A stretch of 64,000 nt of DNA, taken from positions 1-64,000 of the forward strand of contig QHYM01000121.1 of the NCBI GenBank assembly GCA_003223295.1. The letters are read 5' to 3'. Shown in pieces: positions 19,910 through 28,572 of the stretch; within the stretch, counting starts at the first letter, position 1; each line of letters begins with the position of its first letter. This stretch comes from Acidobacteriota bacterium. Lineage in GTDB: Bacteria; Acidobacteriota; Terriglobia; Acidiferrales; UBA7541. The notes beneath the pieces were generated by a model that ran no database searches, was not told the origin of the DNA, and saw only the letters and a list, made by a program, of their open reading frames with translations. A program made the translations under genes and the position numbers.

Positions 19910-21894
19910 TGCCTGCACATCCGATGCTCGCGTACTTATGGATCATTCCGCTCCTGCCGCTGCTCGGTTCGGCGATCAATGGCCTTTTTGGCGCGAAGTG
20001 GCCGAATAAATTCGTAAACCTCGCAGCGATTGGCTCTACGGGCCTGTCGTTTCTCTGCGCCCTGGAAGCGGTCCGCGAATTCCTCGACTCCGGGCAAGTT
20101 CTCTTCCGAAAGGAATTCTTTACTTGGATCACCGCAGGAGATTTCCGCGCCGGCTTCGATTTGCAAGTGGACCAGCTCACCGTGGTCATGGTGTTGGTGG
20201 TCACCGGCGTCGGATGGCTCATCCACATTTACGCCACCGGCTACATGGCGCATGAAGGCGGCTATTACCGCTTTTTCTCCTACCTCAATTTGTTCATGTT
20301 CTTCATGCTGATTCTGGTGCTGGCAGCGAATTATGTGCTGCTGTTTGTTGGCTGGGAAGGTGTCGGCCTCTCGAGCTATCTCCTCATCGGCTTCTATTTC
20401 GTGAAAAAATCGGCGTCCGACGCAGGCAAGAAAGCATTCATCGTCAACCGCATCGGCGACTTCGGCTTCATGCTGGGAATGTTTTTGCTTTTCCGCGCGT
20501 TCCGTACGTTGGATTTCCAAACTCTCTTTGATGCACAACATGCGGCCGGATGGCCGGTTGAAGCTTATGGCCAATTTGGGACGATAACGATTGCGTGCCT
20601 GCTGCTCTTCATGGGCGCTACCGGAAAATCGGCTCAGCTTCCGCTGTACGTCTGGCTACCCGATGCCATGGAAGGCCCAACGCCGGTCAGCGCGTTGATT
20701 CATGCGGCGACCATGGTCACCGCAGGCGTTTACGTCGTCGCGCGCTCGCATATTCTGTTCACGCATGCGCCGACGGCGATGCTCGTCGTCGCCATCGTGG
20801 GATGCGCGACTGCGTTCTTCGCCGCCACCATCGGTCTGGTGCAGACGGACATCAAGAAAGTTCTCGCCTACTCCACGGTCAGCCAGCTTGGCTACATGTT
20901 TCTCGCCTGCGGTGTGGGCGCGTTCACCGCGGGCATTTTCCATCTGATGACCCACGCATTCTTCAAAGCGCTGCTCTTTCTCGCCGCCGGCTCCGTGATT
21001 CACGCCATGGGCGGTGAACAGGAAATGTCCAAGATGGGCGGCCTCAGCAAAAAGGTTCGTTGGACCTACGCCACAATGTTCATTGCTACTCTCGCGATCG
21101 CTGGCATTCCGCCATTCGCAGGATTCTTTTCGAAGGACGCCATTTTGTTCTCGTCGTTTCAGAGCCCTACTGGCGGGCGCGTTCTCTATGCCTTCGGACT
21201 GCTCACTGCTTTGCTCACGGCGTTCTACATGTTCCGCCTGATTTTCCTCACCTTCAGCGGCAAGCCGCGCTATGACGAGAAGAAAGTTCACGTGCACGAG
21301 TCGCCCTGGAGCATGCTCGGGCCGCTCGTAGTTCTCGCCATCCTCTCTGTGATTGGCGGCTGGTTCGTCCTGCCGACGTTCTTCCAGGGGCCGGACTATT
21401 TCGCCAATTTCCTGGGGCCGGTTTTCGGTGGCCATGAATCCATGGAAGCAGCCACTGAAGCCGCGACGCACCAGTTCGAATTGATCCTTGCTGGAGTCGC
21501 CGTGGCAGCCGCCTTGATTGGCCTCGCGGTCGCATACTGGCTGTACATCAAAAGGCCCTCGAAGGCCGACGACCTCGCGAAGTCCATGAAGCCTGCGTAC
21601 ACCACGCTGCTGAACAAATATTACGTTGATGAGCTGTACGCCGCGGCAGTCGTTCGGCCGCTGCTGTGGCTCTCCACGAACGCGTTCTGGAAAGCCACCG
21701 ACGTAGCGGGGATCGATGGCACGGTGAATGGCATTGCGCATGGAGCAAGGGCCATCGGCGACGGCGTGCGCCATTCGCAATCCGGAAACACGCGCAGCTA
21801 CGCCGTGTGGGTCGTGGTCGGCGCCATCGTGGTGCTCGCGGTCATCTTCTTCTGGCCGGTCGCCAGCAAAACCGCTCTGGGATTCGTGCGCTGA
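19909..21894 (+). CDS. nuoL: NADH-quinone oxidoreductase subunit L (operon 1)
   Basis: LLFVGWEGVGLSSYLLIGFY; GKSAQLPLYVWLPDAMEGPTPVSALIHAATMVTAGVYVVAR. Confidence 0.95.
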   Translation: MPAHPMLAYLWIIPLLPLLGSAINGLFGAKWPNKFVNLAAIGSTGLSFLCALEAVREFLDSGQVLFRKEFFTWITAGDFRAGFDLQVDQLTVVMVLVVTGVGWLIHIYATGYMAHEGGYYRFFSYLNLFMFFMLILVLAANYVLLFVGWEGVGLSSYLLIGFYFVKKSASDAGKKAFIVNRIGDFGFMLGMFLLFRAFRTLDFQTLFDAQHAAGWPVEAYGQFGTITIACLLLFMGATGKSAQLPLYVWLPDAMEGPTPVSALIHAATMVTAGVYVVARSHILFTHAPTAMLVVAIVGCATAFFAATIGLVQTDIKKVLAYSTVSQLGYMFLACGVGAFTAGIFHLMTHAFFKALLFLAAGSVIHAMGGEQEMSKMGGLSKKVRWTYATMFIATLAIAGIPPFAGFFSKDAILFSSFQSPTGGRVLYAFGLLTALLTAFYMFRLIFLTFSGKPRYDEKKVHVHESPWSMLGPLVVLAILSVIGGWFVLPTFFQGPDYFANFLGPVFGGHESMEAATEAATHQFELILAGVAVAAALIGLAVAYWLYIKRPSKADDLAKSMKPAYTTLLNKYYVDELYAAAVVRPLLWLSTNAFWKATDVAGIDGTVNGIAHGARAIGDGVRHSQSGNTRSYAVWVVVGAIVVLAVIFFWPVASKTALGFVR

Positions 21895-23521
21895 TGCTCT
21901 CCGGCGGACATCTGCTCTCGGTATTGATCTTCTTCCCCGCTGTCGGCGCAGTTGCACTGATGCTGCTGCGCGGTGACGACCACAATTTCATCCGCTCCAT
22001 CACCGTGGTCGTCGCCGTCGCGGAATTTCTTTTTTCACTGATTCTCCTGCGCGGCGTGCCCATCGGCTCTTCCGGATATCAGCTCGAAGAGTTTGCCAAG
22101 TGGATTCCCGCGCCGCCGATTCACTACCACGTCGGCGTGGACGGCATCAGCATGTTCCTCGTCATCCTGACGACGTTCCTGACGCCCATCTCAGTTTTGG
22201 CCTCGTGGAACAGCATCCAGCATCGCGTGAAAGAATTCTTCGTAATGCTGCTGATGCTCGAAGTTGGCGTGGTCGGCGTTTTTCTCTCGCTCGACATGTT
22301 CCTCTTCTTTCTTTTCTGGGAATTGATGCTGATTCCGATGGCTTTCCTGATCGGCATTTGGGGCCACGACCGGCGCGTGTACGCCGCGGTGAAATTTGTT
22401 CTCTACACCATGGCTGGCTCCATCCTGATGCTCGTCGGCATCATCTGGCTCTACAACGCCACGGGCACGTTCGATTTGGTGGGATTTCACTCTGGTGGCG
22501 TCGATGTGAGCGGCGTGCAAGAGTTGCTGAGCTCTGGCGCACTGGTGCTCGAGCCGCGCACGGAGATGCTGCTTTTCCTGGCTTTCTTCGTCGCGTTTGC
22601 CATCAAAGTGCCGCTCTTCCCGCTGCACACCTGGCTGCCGGACGCGCACGTGGAAGCGCCGACGGCCGGTTCGGTGATGCTTGCGGGCGTGCTGCTGAAG
22701 CTCGGCACCTACGGCATGATGCGTTTCTGCCTGCCGCTGTTTCCGGAGGCTTCGCATCGCGCAGCGCGTTGGGTCGCGGTACTGGCGATCATTGGAATCA
22801 TTTACGGCGCGCTGGTTTCCCTGGTGCAGCCCAACCTGAAAAAACTGGTCGCGTATTCCTCGGTCAGCCACCTCGGCTTCGTGGTGCTGGGCATCTTCGC
22901 GTTCCACAACATTTCCATGCAGGGCGCGGTGTACCAGATGCTCGCGCACGGAATTTCCACCGGCGCGCTGTTCCTGCTGGTCGGCATGCTTTACGACCGG
23001 CGACACACGTTGAGATCAGCGAGTTTGGCGGGCTTTCGACGCCAATGCCGAAGCTCGCGGCACTCTTTCTTTTCGTGGCGCTCTCTTCGCTGGGCCTGCC
23101 CATGCTCAACGGCTTTGTCGGCGAATTCCTGATTCTGCTGGGCACCTATCAGCGCCATTGGGGATGGGCCGCGTGGGCCGCGCTCGGCGTGATTCTCTCC
23201 GCGTGCTACTTGTTGTGGTCGTACCAGCGCGTTTTCTTCGGCGAAATCACGCGCGAGAAAAACCGCACGCTGCCGGATGTTTCCTCTCGTGAGAAGTGGA
23301 TTCTCGCGACAATGGCCGTGGTGACACTGTGGATGGGCGTCGGCTCGTCGTTTATTACGCGGCGCACGGCGGCTGCCACGCAAACCGTGATGGACCAGGT
23401 GGAACCGCAGCGCGCGTATGAGGCCACCGCGCCTGTCGCTCCTACCGGATCACAGCCACAGGTAAAGAACGTTTCGCCACACGCAGGAACAATTTCCATG
23501 GAAAGGCTGGGAACCCGCTAG
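21894..23521 (+). pseudogene. nuoM: NADH-quinone oxidoreductase subunit M (operon 1) with a 1-nt deletion-type frameshift near 23010-23014
   Basis: Frame 1 gives ...HGISTGALFLLVGMLYDRRHT then junk; the next frame resumes EISEFGGLSTPMPKLAALFLFVALSSLGLPMLNGFVGEF to 23521. Intact paralog reads GVLYERRHTRLISEFGGLATPMP. Confidence 0.85.
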
Positions 23522-24898
23522 GTGGAAAGCTTGCCCCGCATGATCGACGTGTACCGCATGCTCGGCTCGCTCGCGGGAACGATTGCAGCATTCACCGCGC
23601 TCATCCACGGTGGACCGGGCTTCTACGGACTTGTACAATCGGATTCCTTCAGTTTCTTTTTCCGGCTGCTGGTGGGAAGCGTCTCGTTTCTCGTAGTACT
23701 GGCGGCCGGGCCTTACCTGGACCGCGAAAAGCTGCCCATTGCCGAATTTTACGCGCTGCTCTTTTTCGCCACCGCAGGAATGGGCGTGCTGGCCTCGGCA
23801 CAGGAGTTGCTCACCGCGTTCATCGGCCTGGAGATGAGCTCGATTTCGAGCTACGTCCTGGCCGGCTACCGGCGCGATTCGCTGAAGTCCAGTGAATCGG
23901 CCATGAAATATTTCCTGCTGGGCTCGTTCGCCACAGCGTTTTTCCTCTACGGCATCGCCCTGGTCTATGGCGCGACGGGTACGACCCTGCTGGACAAAAT
24001 GGCCGGTGTCGACGTGGCAAGCACGCTGCTGAAGCTCGGCCTCGCGATGATCCTGATCGGGCTGGGCTTCAAGGTGGCCGCCGCGCCGTTCCAGGTATGG
24101 ACGCCGGACGTTTACGAAGGCGCGCCGACCCCGGTCACAGCGCTTTTTTCCGCGGGACCGAAAGCTGCGGCGTTCGCGCTGCTGCTGCGCATTTTCGCCA
24201 CTGTGCCCGCAGCGACACACTACTGGTTCTGGGCCTTCTGGCTGCTCGCCGCGCTGACCATGTTCGCGGGCAACCTCGGCGCGCTGGTGCAGACCAACAT
24301 GAAGCGACTGCTGGCGTACAGTTCCATCGCGCACGCGGGATACATCCTGGTCGCGTTCGCCGCGGTCACATCCATGGCCCAGGGCGGGTCGGCGGAAGCC
24401 GCTCCCGCTTATGCCGCCGTGCTCTTTTACCTTTTGAGTTACGCGCTGGTGAAGCTCGGCGCGTTTACCATCGTTTCGCAACTGGGCGGCACGGGCGAAA
24501 AGAATCTGTCCCTCGACGACTACGCCGGGCTTTCGCAGCGGCAGCCCTTTGTCGCGGCGATGCTGAGTATCTATCTGCTTTCACTGCTCGGGCTGCCGGT
24601 GACGGCGGGCTTCTTCGGCAAGTTCTACATTTTCAAGGCGGCGGTAAATTCCCATTTGATGTCGCTCGCCGTGCTGATGGCCATCAATAGCGTAATCGGC
24701 GCTTACTACTACTTGCGCGTGATCGTGGTGATGTACATGCGCGAGCCCAGTGCGGAGGCCGCCGCGCTCGCCCCCGTGCCATTCCCTCTCGGAGTCAACG
24801 CCGTTCTGCTCATCACCTTTGTGGGAACCATTCTGTTCGGCGTGTATCCGAACCCGGTCATCAATTTCATCCTGCGGCCGAGCCTTCTCGGCCACTAA
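23522..24898 (+). CDS. nuoN: NADH-quinone oxidoreductase subunit N (operon 1), apparently short at the N-terminus
   Basis: GFKVAAAPFQVWTPDVYEGAPTPVTALFSAGPKAAAFALLLR; TNMKRLLAYSSIAHAGY. Confidence 0.9.
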   Translation: MESLPRMIDVYRMLGSLAGTIAAFTALIHGGPGFYGLVQSDSFSFFFRLLVGSVSFLVVLAAGPYLDREKLPIAEFYALLFFATAGMGVLASAQELLTAFIGLEMSSISSYVLAGYRRDSLKSSESAMKYFLLGSFATAFFLYGIALVYGATGTTLLDKMAGVDVASTLLKLGLAMILIGLGFKVAAAPFQVWTPDVYEGAPTPVTALFSAGPKAAAFALLLRIFATVPAATHYWFWAFWLLAALTMFAGNLGALVQTNMKRLLAYSSIAHAGYILVAFAAVTSMAQGGSAEAAPAYAAVLFYLLSYALVKLGAFTIVSQLGGTGEKNLSLDDYAGLSQRQPFVAAMLSIYLLSLLGLPVTAGFFGKFYIFKAAVNSHLMSLAVLMAINSVIGAYYYLRVIVVMYMREPSAEAAALAPVPFPLGVNAVLLITFVGTILFGVYPNPVINFILRPSLLGH

Positions 24899-24940
24899 TC
24901 CTGCTTCGATACCCGCTGTGTTACGTTCGAATGCAAAACA

Positions 24941-24974
24941 AAACGGTCCGGAGGCTTCCGCCCCAGGGCCGTTT
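24941..24974 (-). terminator. Hairpin terminator at the convergence of the two operons (best T-tract on the minus strand, after atpE)
   Basis: AAACGGTCC...GGGCCGTTT; minus strand continues into TTTTGTTTTG. Confidence 0.65.
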
Positions 24975-24994
24975 CCGTGAGCCCAGTTCCGAAC

Positions 24995-25312
24995 CTACTT
25001 CACTTTGAGAATGATCATCAAGAACGTAAACAAAACCAGCGTCTCGACGAACGCCAGACTGAGGAGCATCGGCGTAAAAATGCTCCCCGCGGCGCCGGGA
25101 TTGCGTGCGATTCCCTCAAGCGCCGCTGCACCGATTCTCCCTTGCGCGAGACCACATCCAAATGCAGCAATGCCCATCCCGAACGCAGCTGCAATCCAGA
25201 GTGCGGCGTGGCCCTCTCCGGCCCCTCCGGCGCTTCCCTGTGCAAATGCCGCCGGCGCGAACACAATTGCCCCGATCAACACCGTCAACACCATACTCCA
25301 CTTCTTCATCAC
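24995..25312 (-). CDS. atpE: F0 ATP synthase subunit c
   Basis: FGCGLAQGRIGAAALEGIARNPGAAGSIFTPMLLSLAFVETLVLFTFLMIILK, preceded by signal-like MMKKWSMVLTVLIGAIVFAPAAFAQ. Confidence 0.93.
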   Translation of the reverse strand: MMKKWSMVLTVLIGAIVFAPAAFAQGSAGGAGEGHAALWIAAAFGMGIAAFGCGLAQGRIGAAALEGIARNPGAAGSIFTPMLLSLAFVETLVLFTFLMIILKVK

Positions 25313-25414
25313 TGCCTCCTTATGAATGCCGCCAGGAGGTGGTTACCGGACACCGTGCAGCCGGGCTCACACTGGAGCGGCACCTTGCCGGCAACCCTCA
25401 CCGGCAAATACTGG

Positions 25415-26233
25415 CTAATGTTCTTCAGCCGTGGCCATCCCGAGATAGGAGGCCGGCAAAACCGTGAACAGAATTGTCTGCACAAACGCCACGAGAATGT
25501 GCAGAGCAATGAATATCAGTGGAATCAAGGAGGGGAATATTCCGATCGCCATCCCAGCCAGGGGGGACCAGTCCCAAACGAGAGTGGTCGTCTGCGCGAG
25601 CAGGCTCAGGAAAAGAGCGTAGATCATGTCGCTAGCAAAAATGTTGGCATAGAGACGCACAGTTAGTGAGAGCACCCGTGCGAGCGTGCTGATGATCTCG
25701 ACCGGCATGATCAGCCAGGCAATCCACCATTTGGTTCCCGCAGAGAAATGCTTCACGTAGTTTAGGGCTCCGTGATGGCGGATCCCTTGCCAGTTGGAAT
25801 AGATAAAGATAACTGTGGCGCACGCCAGGGGAACGGTTACATTGCCAGTTGGGGCGGAAAACAAGGGAAACAAGCTAAAGAGGTTTGAAAAAAGAATAAA
25901 GAGGCTGACCGTCCCGATAAGATAGATGTACGAGCGAGCATGCTTGCCGGCGCTCTCATCGAGAATATCCCGGATGCCCAGGCGCATCGGGTTGGTGATC
26001 AAGAGCTCCGCGACCTGCTGCATTGAGCCCGGCCTTTCGACCGAAAGGCGCGACTTCAGGATTAGAGCCAGCACAGTGACCAAAACTAGCACAAGGGCTC
26101 CCATAATCACGTGCTCTGGGATAGGCAGTTCCGGATTCTCGGGTTGAATATGCAGCGCCTGAAGAATTGCCAGCGCCAACGGCCCCAGGTAGTGGTTTAC
26201 GAGATGCGTAATCGGACTGAGAGTCTCTTCCAT
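25415..26233 (-). CDS. atpB: F0 ATP synthase subunit a
   Basis: PVEIISTLARVLSLTVRLYANIFASDMIY; HILVAFVQTILFTVLPASYLGMA. Confidence 0.92.
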   Translation of the reverse strand: MEETLSPITHLVNHYLGPLALAILQALHIQPENPELPIPEHVIMGALVLVLVTVLALILKSRLSVERPGSMQQVAELLITNPMRLGIRDILDESAGKHARSYIYLIGTVSLFILFSNLFSLFPLFSAPTGNVTVPLACATVIFIYSNWQGIRHHGALNYVKHFSAGTKWWIAWLIMPVEIISTLARVLSLTVRLYANIFASDMIYALFLSLLAQTTTLVWDWSPLAGMAIGIFPSLIPLIFIALHILVAFVQTILFTVLPASYLGMATAEEH

Positions 26234-26262
26234 TTTCTGCCACTCGTGAGAGGCTTAGCCCC

Positions 26263-26691
26263 TCATTCGATCGATTGCAAGATTTCCCACACACTCGCCG
26301 TGATGGTTGCCGCTGCAAAGGCACAGAGTCCAATCACGATGCTCAACAGTGGAACGTGTAGAAAGATAAAAATACCATACAATGCGAAACCTATCAAAAC
26401 GTAGCGAAGTGTCACGGCCAAGTAAGTTGCACTTTGCCCTTTGCGTTTCTCTGTTGCGCCTTTCCCGGCAGCGGCCAAAGTGAACGCCTCTGTTCCACGT
26501 TTCATCCACCAAAAATTAAGCCAGGCGAGACCAGAGCCGAAGATCAGACCAGCCGCCCAATCCAACCGGTGGAGAAGAGTGGCAAGAAGCCCTGCGGCAA
26601 CGCCAAAAGCGGGAATCAGGTAGATAATCCGGCGCACAGTTCTGTGCCCGACTGGAGACGCGGTTGTTGGCTCGGGAGTTAAACTTGTCAT
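26263..26691 (-). CDS. ATP synthase I-like small membrane protein
   Basis: Hydrophobic ORF directly upstream of atpB in an AtpI position; start at MTSLTPEPTTA. Confidence 0.6.
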   Translation of the reverse strand: MTSLTPEPTTASPVGHRTVRRIIYLIPAFGVAAGLLATLLHRLDWAAGLIFGSGLAWLNFWWMKRGTEAFTLAAAGKGATEKRKGQSATYLAVTLRYVLIGFALYGIFIFLHVPLLSIVIGLCAFAAATITASVWEILQSIE

Positions 26692-26708
26692 GGTTTGCTG
26701 CCTAGAGT

Positions 26709-26951
26709 TCAGCGAAATCTCCGGGCAATCTCGAGAATTCCACCGGCAAAGCCAAGACATCCAAAGACGATCATCAACCATGGAGCCGTGTGCAACCACT
26801 GATCGAGAAAATAGCCAATCAGTCCGCCGACCACGACGACCGCGACAAATGTGAACGGCAATTCCATCGCTGTCGCAAGCTGAGATGAGGTGGACTTCGC
26901 CTTCTCAGGTTTCGGTGATTGGGGGCTCTCCGGCTTATCGTCCGAGGGCAT
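26709..26951 (-). CDS. AtpZ/AtpQ-like F0F1 ATPase accessory protein
   Basis: LATAMELPFTFVAVVVVGGLIGYFLDQWLHTAPWLMIVFGCLGFAGGILEIAR; overlaps nuoN2 3' end. Confidence 0.65.
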   Translation of the reverse strand: MPSDDKPESPQSPKPEKAKSTSSQLATAMELPFTFVAVVVVGGLIGYFLDQWLHTAPWLMIVFGCLGFAGGILEIARRFR

Positions 26952-28563
26952 ATTGAGCGAGCTGCGCATATTCGGCGAGCCGCGTGAACGGCTCAGGATA
27001 CAACCCGGCAGCCAGCGTGACAAACACGGCCACGCCGAGCGCCACGGCTTGCGCGCTGCTCATGACGGGACGCGGCGCTTCGCCTGGTTGCTTGAGCCAG
27101 GCGTGCACAATGATGCGAAAGTAGTAGTAAAGCGCGGGCACAATGTAAAGTGCGGCGATGAGCACTAACACGGGATGGTGAGTTTCAATCAGCGACAGAA
27201 AAATAAAGTACTTGCCCATGAACCCGGCCGTAGGAGGAATTCCCGCAAGCGAAAGCATGAAGATAAGCAGCAGCACGGCCGCCGCGGGGCTGCGCTGGTA
27301 CAGGCCGTTCAAATCTTCCAGTTCCTCGCCAATGAGCCCCTTCTGGCGCAGAACAATGATCACCGCGAAAGCGCCTGTGGTCATAAATACGTAGGCCAGT
27401 AAATAAAATGCGATTCCCTTCGCACCAGCCTGGTTTAGTCCAGGTCCCTCCACGGAGAAGGCCCCAACCACACCAAGTAAAATGTATCCAACATGCGAAA
27501 TTGAGGAGTACGCCAAGAGCCGCTTCACATTCGTCTGAGTAATCGCAGCAAGATTGCCCCAAGTGAGGGATGCGACTGCAATTCCGGCCACCAAATAGAT
27601 CCACTCCATGCGGGAAACAGTAAAAACATTCAGAAAAAGGCGCAAAAGCAGGGCAAAGCTCGCCGTCTTGGAAGCCACACTCACATAGGTGGTGATTGGA
27701 GTCGGCGCGCCCTCGTAGACGTCTGGCGCCCACTGGTGAAACGGCACGGCCGCGACTTTGAAAAAAAGTCCAACTGCCACTAAAACGAAAGCGAGGATTG
27801 GAAGCAATTGCAGGAGGACAGGATCGAAATTCTGCGCGATCGGCAGATCCCTTTGCAACATCTGGCGCATCGGTTCGCCTTGCGCACCGGACAGATGGCT
27901 GACCGCAACGACGTGTGCCAATTGTCTCAGCTGCCCGAGCGCAGACCCGATGAGCCCAATATTGGTCGAAGCGCTGAGGCCATACAGAAAAGAAAAACCA
28001 TAAGCCAGAATCCCGGAGCTGAACGCGCCCAGCAAAACGTATTTCAGCGAAGCCTCATTCGAGCGCTTGTCGCGGCGCAAGAAGCCGGTCAGAACGTAGA
28101 AGCTGAGCGCCATGGTCTCCAGGCCCAGGAACATGACGATGAGGTCGGAGCCCGAGGCCATGAACATCATCCCGACGCAGGCGAAAAGCAGCAGCGCGTA
28201 GTATTCGCCTTCCTGTTCTTGTTCGATCTCCAGGAATTTTACGGAAAGCAAGATCACCAGCGCGGTAGCAGCAAGAAAAAGCCCGGCAAAGAAAAGAAAA
28301 AACGGGTCCACGATGACGGAGTCATGAAACCCGTATCGCGAACCATTCGTAGCAACGGGGAGGCGCAATTTCCAAACCGTGTAAGCGCTGAACAACGTGC
28401 CCACGAATGCAAGCCCGGCATTCAGATATCTTTCTTTTGCCCCGAGCGTGAAATCGATCAGCAGAATGCCCAACCCAAAAAGAGTCAGCTGGACCTCCGG
28501 GAGAATAACGGCTCCATCTCCCCGCAGGTAATCCGTGATCGCGCTGAGAAAAGAGATATGCAT
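26935..28563 (-). CDS. nuoN: NADH-quinone oxidoreductase subunit N (operon 2)
   Basis: LFFKVAAVPFHQWAPDVYEGAPTPITTYVSVASKTASFALLLRLF; QTNVKRLLAYSSISHVGYILLG. Confidence 0.94.
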   Translation of the reverse strand: MHISFLSAITDYLRGDGAVILPEVQLTLFGLGILLIDFTLGAKERYLNAGLAFVGTLFSAYTVWKLRLPVATNGSRYGFHDSVIVDPFFLFFAGLFLAATALVILLSVKFLEIEQEQEGEYYALLLFACVGMMFMASGSDLIVMFLGLETMALSFYVLTGFLRRDKRSNEASLKYVLLGAFSSGILAYGFSFLYGLSASTNIGLIGSALGQLRQLAHVVAVSHLSGAQGEPMRQMLQRDLPIAQNFDPVLLQLLPILAFVLVAVGLFFKVAAVPFHQWAPDVYEGAPTPITTYVSVASKTASFALLLRLFLNVFTVSRMEWIYLVAGIAVASLTWGNLAAITQTNVKRLLAYSSISHVGYILLGVVGAFSVEGPGLNQAGAKGIAFYLLAYVFMTTGAFAVIIVLRQKGLIGEELEDLNGLYQRSPAAAVLLLIFMLSLAGIPPTAGFMGKYFIFLSLIETHHPVLVLIAALYIVPALYYYFRIIVHAWLKQPGEAPRPVMSSAQAVALGVAVFVTLAAGLYPEPFTRLAEYAQLAQYALGR

Positions 28564-28572
28564 GCGTCCGGC

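Noticed and set aside
22981-23030. Programmed ribosomal frameshift in nuoM1
   Set aside because: No obvious slippery heptamer and no reason for recoding in NuoM; a deletion or assembly error is simpler
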